A stretch of 64,000 nucleotides of DNA from Fibrobacterota bacterium. Lineage in GTDB: Bacteria > Fibrobacterota > Fibrobacteria > UBA11236. Both the position numbers and the translations under genes were made by a program. Positions 46,605 through 56,132 of this stretch are shown piece by piece; the stretch's first letter is position 1, and every line of letters begins with the position of its first letter. Where the stretch lies: positions 20,210-84,209 of the forward strand of contig JAQBPO010000013.1 in NCBI GenBank assembly GCA_028287465.1. Reading direction: 5' to 3'. The notes under the pieces are model-generated. The model was not told where the DNA came from, searched no databases, and saw only the letters and a list, made by a program, of their open reading frames with translations.

Positions 46605-46751
46605 CTATCAGCTCCTTCGGATTCAAAAGCCGCTAGCGTTGTAAGCGGGCGATTGGCGGAGCCAATAAGTTACCATTTTCCCCGAGTAATCGAGAGGATG
46701 GTCGCAATTAATGACACCTTATTCCCGTCGAGACGGGCCGGGCCATGAAAC

Positions 46752-46955
46752 CTATTGCTTGCCTCCGCGCACGAGCATGAACAGGCCGGCCACCGAGGCC
46801 ACCAATCCCGCTACTATCAGCCAGATGGTGCGGTCCGTAGGGGAGCCCGTGAAGAAGCGCGAGACGCCGGAACTGAAGGAATGCGAGGCCTGCAGACCGT
46901 AGAACAACAGGGCCACTCCGGCTACGATCAGGACGATGGCAAGGCCCTTGTTCAT
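46752..46955 (-). CDS. DUF3185 family membrane protein
   Basis: 67 aa with two hydrophobic segments (KGLAIVLIVAGVALLFYGL and TIWLIVAGLVASVAGLFML) flanking SHSFSSGVSRFFTGSPTDR, the signature of DUF3185. Function unknown. It overlaps the upstream Lmo0937-like gene by 4 nt. A perfect CCCGTC-GA-GACGGG hairpin (46724-46737) lies downstream. Confidence 0.9.
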   Translation of the reverse strand: MNKGLAIVLIVAGVALLFYGLQASHSFSSGVSRFFTGSPTDRTIWLIVAGLVASVAGLFMLVRGGKQ

Positions 46956-47101
46956 ATGGCCTTCCTTCCCGAAATCAGCCGCACCACGAACAGCACCAGG
47001 GCGATGGCGAGGAGGATATGGATCAATCCCCCCAGGGCGAAGGAAGTGAGCATTCCGAGCATCCAGAAAATGAGGAGGATGGCGATTAGGGGATAGAGCA
47101 T
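46952..47101 (-). CDS. Lmo0937-like small membrane protein (intact copy 2)
   Basis: 49 aa (MLYPLIAILLIFWMLGML ... GGLIHILLAIALVLFVV), two helices and basic end SGRKAI. It is the middle gene of a three-gene unit, 8 nt after the outer membrane protein gene and overlapping DUF3185 by 4 nt. Paralogue of the gene at 20725. Confidence 0.87.
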   Translation of the reverse strand: MLYPLIAILLIFWMLGMLTSFALGGLIHILLAIALVLFVVRLISGRKAI

Positions 47102-47109
47102 GATGGGCC

Positions 47110-47754
47110 TCAGGTTCCGGGGATATGGTGCATGATGCCGAACAGGAATTTCACGTTGCGGGATTTCCACTCATCCACGCCGCCGATGGGATCTTCGAGG
47201 ACATCCGTGAACCCATGGGTGTAGCGCACGTTCCCCATAAGGTGCCAATACTCGACGATGCGGACCGTGCCTCCGAGACCGACATCCATGAGGAATTCGA
47301 AAGCTTTGAGGTTATCCTTCTTGAGAGCGGTGTTCGCGGCGATATCCCCCTCCGCGCTCAATGGGAAGGAGAGATTGGGTCCGGCGAATACGAAGAGGCG
47401 GTTATGCTCCCTGAACAGGAAGTTCCGGCGGAGGAGGATGGGGATTTCCAGGACCATCAGATCGGGTTCGTATCCGGCTCCGTTGGTGACGGAGGGCCCG
47501 CCGAAATTGAGCATCGGCTCCAGGGCCAGGCCGTAATTCCCGTGCACGCCCCATTCGGCGAGGACACCGATCGCGGTGCCGACCCGGGTCTTCACATCGA
47601 CGCCTTTCAGCTCCGGAAAGTTATTGACGGGACCTGCGAAGATTGCGATGGCCTTGCCCTCCATCCCGTTGCCGTCCGAACCATGGGCCCGGGCTTCATT
47701 CAGGGCCAGTCCGGCCATCATGGAGGCGATCATCCAGCTGTTCAATATCTTCAT
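47110..47754 (-). CDS. Outer membrane beta-barrel protein
   Basis: 214 aa from ATG 47754 (the longer frame reads through the conserved element). A signal peptide (MKILNSWMIASMMAGLALNEARA) precedes alternating strands (AIAIFAGPV, NYGLALEPMLNFGG, RLFVFAGPNLSF, FEFLMDVGLGGTVRIVEYWHLMGNVRYTHGF) and a terminal strand FLFGIMHHI, as in porin-like OMP families. It heads an operon with two tiny inner-membrane proteins under element C, suggesting an envelope-stress unit. Confidence 0.85.
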   Translation of the reverse strand: MKILNSWMIASMMAGLALNEARAHGSDGNGMEGKAIAIFAGPVNNFPELKGVDVKTRVGTAIGVLAEWGVHGNYGLALEPMLNFGGPSVTNGAGYEPDLMVLEIPILLRRNFLFREHNRLFVFAGPNLSFPLSAEGDIAANTALKKDNLKAFEFLMDVGLGGTVRIVEYWHLMGNVRYTHGFTDVLEDPIGGVDEWKSRNVKFLFGIMHHIPGT

Positions 47755-47777
47755 GTGCAGTACCTTCCGTGTATCGA

Positions 47778-47825
47778 TTGATACAGGTAAGTAATGCACT
47801 CGGAACGGGAAGTGCAACTTTTTCC
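47778..47825 (-). promoter_or_regulatory. Conserved promoter-like element, copy C
   Basis: Minus strand GTTGCAC-N17-TTACTT then CTGTATCAA, 24 nt before the ATG at 47754. Here the inverted repeat is perfect over 6 bp (TGCACT..AGTGCA). It is the copy most clearly placed before an intact operon. Confidence 0.68.
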
Positions 47826-47870
47826 GACTAATTGGGGATCAAATCCCATGGACGGGAGCCAGGGCCGGAC

Positions 47871-47948
47871 TCATAAGGCCCTCCTTCCGGAGGTGAACGG
47901 CACCACGAACAGCACCAGGGCGATGGCCGGGAGGATATGGATGAATCC
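47871..47948 (-). pseudogene. Remnant of a third Lmo0937-like gene, no start codon
   Basis: The frame reads GFIHILPAIALVLFVVPFTSGRRAL and stops. It matches the second half of the Lmo0937-like proteins; the first helix is missing and the fragment abuts element D directly. Confidence 0.72.
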
Positions 47949-47949
47949 C

Positions 47950-47997
47950 TTGATACAGCTAAGAAACGCGCTTCGAAAGGGATGCGCAACTATTCCG
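47950..47997 (-). promoter_or_regulatory. Conserved promoter-like element, copy D
   Basis: Minus strand TTGCGC-N17-TTTCTT then CTGTATCAA, directly after the DUF4389 stop and abutting the gene remnant. The half-sites are GCGC and GCGC, a paired change relative to GCAC/GTGC in copies A and C. Confidence 0.62.
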
Positions 47998-48651
47998 CTA
48001 ATCGGGGGGGGATGCCGTAATATCCTTGTCCTGCCCTTGCCCCAGCCCGAAGGACGGGAACAGATCGTGGAGCAGCAGGCCGTATGCCTCCACCCGCAGG
48101 GAATAGGCCATGACGTCCCGCGAGAAAATCCAAAGGGACGCCGGCATGTTCCCCGTAAAAAGGATCCATACCCAGGCGATGAGGGCCGCGATCATCCAGA
48201 CGAACACCAGCGCGAACAGAACCAGCAGATGGGGAAGTAAAAGGAAGGGCCGCAACAGTACGGACGTTTTGTCGTGGGCGAACGGTTCCGGCGGCAGGTG
48301 CAAGGCCGCGGGATAGGCCCCGTCGCCTTCCCCGAAGGGGGGATACTCATCCCGCAAGAAGGCGGCATAGACCAGCACCCGCGCCCGCCACTCCAGATAG
48401 GTGCGCTTATAAGGCCGCATGCCGGCGAGGGAATGGCCCGCGAAAAGGATGGCGAACCAATCGAATACGGCGGCGATCCAGGCAAGGGCGCCAAAGGCCC
48501 CGGTCTTGAAAATTCCCAGGCCCACGATGCCGAAGGCGGGGCCGCCGACCAGGAGGAGATGCGGGAAGACGAGGATGGGCCGGAAGAGAACGGTGAGGCG
48601 GTTGCGGGGCAAGGGTGGGGTTTGGACGTGGAGGTGGACGGGGAGGTTCAT
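47998..48651 (-). CDS. DUF4389 membrane protein
   Basis: 217 aa from ATG 48651 (MNLPVHLHVQTPPLPRNRLTV). Two related halves each show a hydrophobic helix pair, LFRPILVFPHLLLVGGP then LLRPFLLLPHLLVLFALV, typical of duplicated DUF4389 domains. Four membrane segments; function unknown. A truncated, frameshifted relative lies at 21047-21270. Confidence 0.87.
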   Translation of the reverse strand: MNLPVHLHVQTPPLPRNRLTVLFRPILVFPHLLLVGGPAFGIVGLGIFKTGAFGALAWIAAVFDWFAILFAGHSLAGMRPYKRTYLEWRARVLVYAAFLRDEYPPFGEGDGAYPAALHLPPEPFAHDKTSVLLRPFLLLPHLLVLFALVFVWMIAALIAWVWILFTGNMPASLWIFSRDVMAYSLRVEAYGLLLHDLFPSFGLGQGQDKDITASPPD

Positions 48652-48787
48652 GGGGATTCGGGTAAACTTGCTATTCGGGTGTTGGATGGCAACGGGGATG
48701 CGGAGGAATCGCATTGTCACTTTGTCCAAGGGGCTGGGGTAAACCCGGTTTTCTAAACTTTGGTACGCCTTAATTCCGGGGGAGCCA

Positions 48788-50254
48788 ATGACCGAACATG
48801 CCGTAGTGATTGCCGGAGGAGGACCGACGGGGATGATGCTGGCGGGCGAGCTCGCGCTGGCGGGAGTGGACGTCGCCATCGTCGAGCGGCGGGCGGACCA
48901 GAAGCTCGCGGGCAGGCGCGCGGGGGGCATTCATGCGCGCACCATCGAGGTCCTCGATCAGCGCGGCATCGCCGATCGATTCCTCTCCCAGGGGAAGACG
49001 ATGCAAATCACCGGCTTCAACATGGTTCCCCTGGACATGAGCGATTTCCCGACGCGCCACCCCTACGGCCTCGCTCTGACCCAGAATCATATCGAGCGGA
49101 TCCTGGCGGAATGGATCGACGGGTTGGCGGTCAAGGTTTATCGCGAACGCGAAGTGGCGGGTTTCAAGCAGGATGATGACGGCGTCCGGGTCGACCTTGC
49201 CGGCGGTACGACGCTGCGGGCGCGATATCTCGTCGGGTGCGATGGGGGCCGCAGCCTGATCCGGAAGCTGGCGGGCATCGGATTCCCCGGATGGGATCCG
49301 ACGACGAGCTGGATGATCGCCGAGGTGGATTTGACCGAGCCCAAGCTGGGATGGCATCAGGATGCGCTCGGCTTGACCCACGCCATCGGCCGCGTTGAGG
49401 AAAGCGGACAGGCAGGGCTCGTGCTGATGGAACGGCAGGTCGGCGCGACTGCCGAGCCCACCCTCCGCGATCTCAGCGAAGCGCTCATCGCGGCTTACGG
49501 CACGGACTTCGGCGCCCGCAATCCCGTCTGGATCTCCCGCTTCACGGACATGGCGCGACAGGCCGACGCCTACCGCGATCGCCGCGTCCTCCTCGCCGGC
49601 GACGCGGCCCACGTGCACGCCCCGGTAGGAGGCCAGGGTCTCAATACCGGCGTGCAGGACGCGGTGAACCTCGGCTGGAAGCTGGCGCAGGTCGTCAAAG
49701 GGGAATCCCCGCCCACCCTGCTGGATACCTATCACTCCGAGCGTCACCCGGTGGCCGCGCGCGTGCTGCGCACGACCATGGCGCAGGTCGCGCTCCGCCG
49801 TCCGGACGACCGCACCAAGGTCTTGGGCGACAAGATTTCGGAATGGCTGCGCTTGGACGGGATGCGCAAGACCCTGGCCGGGGAAATGTCGGGGTTGGAT
49901 ATCCGTTATGATTCGGGCGAAGGCCATCCGCTGCTGGGACGGCGCGTGCCGGATCTGGACGTGATGATGGATGGCGGTACGGTCCGGATCTTCAGCTTGC
50001 TGCATAAGGCGCGACCGGTTCTGATGAATTTCGGCGAGGCGGGCGCGTTCGATATCGGTCCATGGGCGGGGCGGGTCCGGCTGGCGGACGTCGGATATGG
50101 CGGGGCGTGGGAGCTGCCGGTGCTGGGAGCGGTTCCCGGGCCAAGCGCGGTATTGATCCGGCCGGATGGGTATGCGGCTTGGGTGGGGGAACAGGGGCAG
50201 GCGGGGCTTGCCGAAGCGTTGGCGAAATGGTTCGGCGCGGGAACCCGGTCTTGA
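48788..50254 (+). CDS. FAD-dependent aromatic monooxygenase (PheA/TfdB-Rox type)
   Basis: 488 aa. FAD-binding GGGPTGMMLAGELALAG (residues 9-25), the central YLVGCDGGRSLIRK, and the second FAD motif RRVLLAGDAAHVHAPVGGQGLNTGVQDAVNLGWKLA define the PHBH-type group A flavoprotein monooxygenases. Overall length and ending resemble Rox-like enzymes that hydroxylate aromatic compounds including rifamycins. Cytoplasmic, NAD(P)H- and O2-dependent; substrate uncertain. Confidence 0.93.
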   Translation: MTEHAVVIAGGGPTGMMLAGELALAGVDVAIVERRADQKLAGRRAGGIHARTIEVLDQRGIADRFLSQGKTMQITGFNMVPLDMSDFPTRHPYGLALTQNHIERILAEWIDGLAVKVYREREVAGFKQDDDGVRVDLAGGTTLRARYLVGCDGGRSLIRKLAGIGFPGWDPTTSWMIAEVDLTEPKLGWHQDALGLTHAIGRVEESGQAGLVLMERQVGATAEPTLRDLSEALIAAYGTDFGARNPVWISRFTDMARQADAYRDRRVLLAGDAAHVHAPVGGQGLNTGVQDAVNLGWKLAQVVKGESPPTLLDTYHSERHPVAARVLRTTMAQVALRRPDDRTKVLGDKISEWLRLDGMRKTLAGEMSGLDIRYDSGEGHPLLGRRVPDLDVMMDGGTVRIFSLLHKARPVLMNFGEAGAFDIGPWAGRVRLADVGYGGAWELPVLGAVPGPSAVLIRPDGYAAWVGEQGQAGLAEALAKWFGAGTRS

Positions 50255-50505
50255 AGCCGATGAAGGTTGCGCGCAGGGAAGCCGCTTCGCCGCGCTGCGG
50301 ACATCAGGAGGATTTTCGGCCGCGCTATCGTGACGATTCTCATTGTCAAAAACGGGTAAAGTTTGATTAGATTGGTTTGGCGGTTCAGCAATCAACGCCT
50401 GCCTTCATCCATCGGCCGCGTCGGCTTGGCGGGAGTCTCGATTGGGATGCCTGCGGTCCAGGGATTTTTCCTAATCAAGGGCGCATGTCGCCAAAGAGGA
50501 GTGGA

Positions 50506-51147
50506 ATGGAAAACGCATCCGGAAACAAGGAAGCAAAGCCCGATGGAATCATGGACGAATCGCCGAAGTGTTCCGGGTGCGGGGCGGCACTGAACGGGGC
50601 GGATGATTTTTGCGGGGAATGCGGCGCCAAGGTCAATGGAGACGGCATCGCGGGCGCCGGAAAATTATGGAGCGATGAAGTGGACGCCAGCGTCAAAAAA
50701 GCCTCCAAATGGATCCTTGCGGTTGGATTCATGTTCCTCGTTTTCGGGACGTTCCTGGGATTCATGCAGAAAAGCACGAGGGATACGGCTTTCGCCAACC
50801 TTAGGCAATACGAGGACTCCATGACCTGGTCGGCGCCGGTAAACGGGAAAACCGTCACGGTGGGTGAACTCAAAAGGATGGTTGATTTCGAATACTATTC
50901 CGTTTTCGGAACGAATTACTTCCTGGCCATGGTCATGTTCGTGATTTTCTTCTGGTCGAAAAGATCCCCGTTTTCCGCTTTCGTGACCGCCTTGTCGATC
51001 TACATGGGCGTGATCGTTTTGAATGCCGTTGTCGATCCCAAAACGCTCGCTCAGGGCCTCATCCTGAAGATCGCCGTGATCGCGGCATTGATAAGCGGCA
51101 TCAAGGCGGCCGTCCCGACGAGGGGCCTGGCGCGTGGACGCGCCTGA
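50506..51147 (+). CDS. Zinc-ribbon membrane protein
   Basis: 213 aa, GAGGAG before ATG 50506. An N-terminal zinc ribbon (CSGCGAAL..CGECGAKV, Cys pairs near residues 22-45) is followed by a membrane helix (WILAVGFMFLVFGTFLGF) and three more hydrophobic segments after residue ~130. No family recognised. The CPBP protease gene begins inside its last codons (14-nt overlap) and also carries a zinc ribbon, so the products probably work together. Confidence 0.82.
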   Translation: MENASGNKEAKPDGIMDESPKCSGCGAALNGADDFCGECGAKVNGDGIAGAGKLWSDEVDASVKKASKWILAVGFMFLVFGTFLGFMQKSTRDTAFANLRQYEDSMTWSAPVNGKTVTVGELKRMVDFEYYSVFGTNYFLAMVMFVIFFWSKRSPFSAFVTALSIYMGVIVLNAVVDPKTLAQGLILKIAVIAALISGIKAAVPTRGLARGRA

Positions 51148-51913
51148 AAACGCCGTGGCGGCGGAAATCGCCGCCTGTTCCAAATGCGGATTGGAAAGGC
51201 GTGAAGCGAAGAAATTCTGCCCCCGCTGCGGGTTCCCCTACGCTTCCGTTTTCAAGCAGCCGGTCTCCACCTTGCAATCCCTCGAACCGGCGATAAAGAC
51301 GACGGCGGCCCTTTTCGGGGTCAACCTGATCCTGCTCTTCCTGAAAATCGCCCCGAAAAGCATTCACCTGCATATCGGGATTCTCACCGTACTTCTATTC
51401 GATTCGATCGTCCTCTTCGCGGTCTATCCGATCCGATCCAAGATCCGTTTTTTGGGCAGGCGGTTTTTCAACGCCTATTTCCCGCCTTGGAAGATGATCT
51501 CCCTGGCCCTCCTGACCGCCGTGGGTATCCAATTCTACTTCGAAGCGGTCGAACGGCTCGGCGTACCGATGTTGGACTATTTCGAAAAATCGGATGTCGG
51601 AACCTTCAAGGCCCTATGGGTTTTCATCAGCGCCGTATTGTTGGCGCCGGTTTTCGAAGAGATCTATTTCCGCGGGTATCTGTTCCAGAAATTCAGGTTG
51701 GTATTGAAACCCAAGGAAAACGTCCTTCTTCAAGGCTTGGTGTTCGGGATTATCCATCTCAGTCCGGCGACCTATATTTCCCATACCATGTTGGGGATCC
51801 TCTTCGGCTATTTCAGGTACCGGACTAAATCATTGCTGCCCGGCATATTGTGCCATGCCTTGTGGAATTTGTCCGTGCTCGGAGTCGAGTACTGGCGATT
51901 GACCATGAAATGA
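51134..51913 (+). CDS. CPBP intramembrane metalloprotease with N-terminal zinc ribbon
   Basis: 259 aa, GTG start 51134 overlapping the upstream gene. A zinc ribbon (CSKCGLE..CPRCGFPY, residues 15-35) precedes six or seven hydrophobic segments. The CPBP/Abi motifs are present: EExxxR in FEEIYFRGYL, FGIIHLSPATYISH with a His, and LCHALWN. Members such as CAAX prenyl-endopeptidases cut within membranes. Its partner may deliver or regulate a substrate; that is inference. Confidence 0.92.
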   Translation: MDAPENAVAAEIAACSKCGLERREAKKFCPRCGFPYASVFKQPVSTLQSLEPAIKTTAALFGVNLILLFLKIAPKSIHLHIGILTVLLFDSIVLFAVYPIRSKIRFLGRRFFNAYFPPWKMISLALLTAVGIQFYFEAVERLGVPMLDYFEKSDVGTFKALWVFISAVLLAPVFEEIYFRGYLFQKFRLVLKPKENVLLQGLVFGIIHLSPATYISHTMLGILFGYFRYRTKSLLPGILCHALWNLSVLGVEYWRLTMK

Positions 51914-52036
51914 GCGACGGGTAACGGGAATCTCTCGCCGTTCAGGCTCCGGAGTTACCTTCGTCGACCCTTCCCGCTCTAATCCTCCGAAGCCGGCGCA
52001 CTACGCGCAGGCATGAATTTCAAGGAGGATCCCCGA

Positions 52037-53812
52037 ATGCGTCATTCAGTATCAATCGGCCGTAAACAGGTTTCGCTTTTCGCGGGGATCCTTTTATGGC
52101 TCTCGGTCCTGGCTTCGGCCCAGGACCTGTATACGGGCGTTTGGCGATCGGGAACGGGCGGCTATTACCTGTGGTCGGGGGTGAGTTGGGCGGATTTCAA
52201 CACCAAGTGGAGCGAGTTGGGCGGGAAGAACCTGCGGCTCACCAATATCAAAACCTATACGGTCGGCGGGGTACGCAAATGGTCCGGCGTGTGGCAAGGG
52301 GGAACCGACGCTTACGCGCTCACGCCTCTCCATCTCAACTGGTCCGCGTTCAATGCCTTTTGGAGCGATAACAGCAAAAAGGGGCTCCGCCTCGTCCAGG
52401 TGGAAACCTATGTGGACAACGGCATCACCTATTTCATGGGCGTCTTCCGCGGAGGCAATGACGGGTATGCGCTAACCCCGCTCAACCTGGATTGGGCGGG
52501 ATTCAATTCCTTCTGGGGCACGGCCAGCGGCCAGGGTTTGCGGCTGATCAACATCGAATCCTATATGAACGGGACTACGCGTTGCTTCCTGGGCGTTTTC
52601 CGCGCGGGGTCGGGCGGCTACGTGCTTTCGCCCTACGGTAAGGATTGGAACCAGTTCGTCACGTATTGGGGCGACCTCGGCAGGCAGAATGAACGGTTGA
52701 TCGATATCGAATCCTTCGTGGAAAACGGGAAGCGCATCTATCTCGGCGTCTGGCGCGAAGGATCGGATGGCTATTATCTCTGGGGCGGGGTGGACTGGGA
52801 AAGCTTTACCTCGAAGTGGGCGGAAAAGAACGCATCGGGAATGCGCTTGATCGATATGGAAACCCGGGCGGGCGCATGCGATCCCGATTGCCTGAACCAT
52901 GTCCTGATGCCGGACAATCCCGCGACTTCCGGGCGGGACGGCTATGATTACGGGGTCAGCGCGGGCCCAATCCATTGCGAAGGCAATCCTTCCGCCTGCC
53001 CCGCGGCCGCGCCCGGCGATGTGGTGGTCTATAGCTGGCCCAACCTGAAAATCGGGACCGAGGTGTATTCTCGTAATTCGGCCCTGTACGATGCGAAGGA
53101 TCCGATTTTCACCTTGCCGTTCAAGATCCCCGCCTCGGACCTATGGCACAATGCCTGGCTTTACAGCCCCGGCTCCTGGCATCATGCCATCGATTACCAG
53201 CGCAATGACAAGAAGACGTTCGAAGTCGTGGCCGCAGCGCCGGGAAAGGTGATCCATGTGGGGTGGGATTGGTGGTCCGGGAACACCATGGTGATCAGCC
53301 ATGATGCCGGCGGCAAACAGGACGTCTACCGGACCATCTATATGCATCTGCAGAATGGCCCGGATAACGATTGCGAAAACGCCTGGACGAAAACCATCCC
53401 CAATTTCAACGCCGCGGATAAGGGGACGTATTCGGTCTACCTGACCAATACCGGCTGCCCGGAGAGCAAGGCCTTCCGCAATCCCAAGGCCGATTGGTGG
53501 GGCCTGGACGCGGGTAAGATCGATATGTCCATAGTGGGGACGAATGTCGTCGCCGGCCAGAGGATCGCTTCCAGCGGCAGCACGGGCCCCGGGGGTTGCG
53601 GTTGCATGAGCGGCGGCACCGTACCCAATACGCATCTGCATATCTTCTTCGCCCATCGGGATCCGGTGGATGGCAAGTGGTACTTCATCGACCCCTATGG
53701 GATCTATTCCTATCCGGATTTCTATCCCGCGGCCGTCGACGGGGTAATCAACAAGTCCTGCGCCCGGTATCCCATCAGCTGGAAAAACGGCAATCCGACC
53801 TACGCACCCTGA
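52037..53812 (+). CDS. Secreted protein: five BTRD1 repeats plus M23-like peptidase domain
   Basis: 591 aa; AAGGAGG lies before ATG 52037. After the signal (LLWLSVLASAQ) come five ~50-residue repeats (to about residue 280) with the pattern YxGVWRxGxxGYxL...W..F...W, matching bacterial tandem repeat domain 1. Residues ~380-585 resemble LytM/M23 peptidases: HHAIDY, APGKVIHVGWDWWSGNTMVISHD, IYMHLQNG and the HLH pair in THLHIFF as zinc ligand. It may bind and cut cell-wall or extracellular polymers. Cys-rich segments suggest disulfides. Confidence 0.88.
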   Translation: MRHSVSIGRKQVSLFAGILLWLSVLASAQDLYTGVWRSGTGGYYLWSGVSWADFNTKWSELGGKNLRLTNIKTYTVGGVRKWSGVWQGGTDAYALTPLHLNWSAFNAFWSDNSKKGLRLVQVETYVDNGITYFMGVFRGGNDGYALTPLNLDWAGFNSFWGTASGQGLRLINIESYMNGTTRCFLGVFRAGSGGYVLSPYGKDWNQFVTYWGDLGRQNERLIDIESFVENGKRIYLGVWREGSDGYYLWGGVDWESFTSKWAEKNASGMRLIDMETRAGACDPDCLNHVLMPDNPATSGRDGYDYGVSAGPIHCEGNPSACPAAAPGDVVVYSWPNLKIGTEVYSRNSALYDAKDPIFTLPFKIPASDLWHNAWLYSPGSWHHAIDYQRNDKKTFEVVAAAPGKVIHVGWDWWSGNTMVISHDAGGKQDVYRTIYMHLQNGPDNDCENAWTKTIPNFNAADKGTYSVYLTNTGCPESKAFRNPKADWWGLDAGKIDMSIVGTNVVAGQRIASSGSTGPGGCGCMSGGTVPNTHLHIFFAHRDPVDGKWYFIDPYGIYSYPDFYPAAVDGVINKSCARYPISWKNGNPTYAP

Positions 53813-53819
53813 CGGATAA

Positions 53820-54773
<954 letters not shown>

Positions 54774-55013
54774 GAAGTCGCAGGGATGGGCTCCCGTGCT
54801 CGCCACCCTTCCGGATGACGGTCCAACCGGCGGATTCTTCCGGGACCGGAAACCCATTCCTCGGTGAACCGAGGGGCAGCGGAGTAAGGTGAATCCCGCC
54901 TCGCTCTCGCTTTCGGATCCCTGGCGGCGGGGAAGGGTTGCGGCCATAAGCCCTAAAATTCGTTCTTCATAGGATGGGCACGCCCCAGGCGGCGCCCATT
55001 CCCCGGAGGAATC

Positions 55014-56030
55014 ATGCTGGGAACCATTCTTTACGGCGCCCATGACGTTCGCGTAGAGGAAAGGGCCGTGCCGGTAATATTGAAGCCCACGGACGCCATC
55101 CTCAGGGTTTCGGCGGCCTGCGTATGCGGCTCCGATTTGTGGCCGTATCGCGGGGTCAGCCCGGTCGAGAAGCCCATGCCTTTCGGCCACGAATACTGCG
55201 GCATCGTCGAGGAGGTCGGGAGCGCCGTCGCTTCGGTACGGCCCGGCCAGTTCGTGATCGGTTCCTTCTTCGCTTCCGACAATACCTGCCCGAATTGCCT
55301 GGCCGGTTTCCAGTCTTCCTGCCGAAACCGCGAAGCGGTGGCCGGAGCCCAGGCGGGCATGCTGCGGGTGCCCTTGGCCGACGGGACCCTGGTGGCCACG
55401 CCGGAAATCCCCCCGGAGGATCTGGTGCCGAGCCTGCTTACGCTTTCTGACGTGATGGGCACGGGATGGTTCGCGGCGGATGCCGCGGAGGCCGGTCCGG
55501 GCAAGACCGTCGCGGTGGTCGGGGATGGAGCGGTCGGGCTCCTGGCCGTCCTCTCGGCGAGACTGATGGGGGCGGAACGGATCATCGCCATGAGCCGGCA
55601 CCCGTCGCGGCAGAAGCTCGCACGGGAATTCGGCGCTACGGATATCGTGACCGAGCGCGGAAAGGAAGGCGTGGACCGCATCCTGGACTTGACCGGAGGC
55701 ATCGGAGCCGATTCGGCCTTGGAGTGCGTCGGGACCCGTGAATCGATGATGCAGGCCATCCGATCCACGCGCCCGGGCGGGCGCATGAGCTATGTCGGGG
55801 TTCCTTATGGGGTCATGCTCGAGGTCCAGGAGCTGTTTTTCACCCATGTCAGCATGCTCGGAGGCCCGGCTCCCGTCCGCCGTTACCTGCCCGCGTTGAT
55901 CGATCTGGTCTGGAACCGCAAGATAGATCCCGGAAAGGTATTCGATCTCACCTTGCCTCTGTCCCAGGCCGCGGAGGGGTATCGCGCGATGGACGAGCGT
56001 CGCGCCATCAAGACCCTGCTTCGCACCTGA
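55014..56030 (+). CDS. Zinc-dependent alcohol dehydrogenase family protein
   Basis: 338 aa, GGAGG before ATG 55014. Catalytic zinc ligands in CVCGSDLWPYRG and GHEYCGIVEEVGS; the structural-zinc loop DNTCPNCLAGFQSSC has three Cys, with the first position Asp. Rossmann motif VVGDGAVGLLAVLSARLMGA. Ends with LSQAAEGYRAMDERRAIKTLL, typical of the family. It probably oxidises or reduces an alcohol/aldehyde with NAD(P). Confidence 0.94.
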   Translation: MLGTILYGAHDVRVEERAVPVILKPTDAILRVSAACVCGSDLWPYRGVSPVEKPMPFGHEYCGIVEEVGSAVASVRPGQFVIGSFFASDNTCPNCLAGFQSSCRNREAVAGAQAGMLRVPLADGTLVATPEIPPEDLVPSLLTLSDVMGTGWFAADAAEAGPGKTVAVVGDGAVGLLAVLSARLMGAERIIAMSRHPSRQKLAREFGATDIVTERGKEGVDRILDLTGGIGADSALECVGTRESMMQAIRSTRPGGRMSYVGVPYGVMLEVQELFFTHVSMLGGPAPVRRYLPALIDLVWNRKIDPGKVFDLTLPLSQAAEGYRAMDERRAIKTLLRT

Positions 56031-56132
56031 GAATCGGGCCACCGGCCGGTGGCATCGGTTTCCCATTATGGCATCGATAATGCCAAACCTGCTTTTGCCT
56101 TGTAGGGACCGTAGCGTTTTATTTCAATTGAG

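Noticed and set aside
54774..55013. Cobalamin-type riboswitch candidate
   Set aside because: GC-rich stems are present but the conserved B12-box sequence is not seen on either strand.
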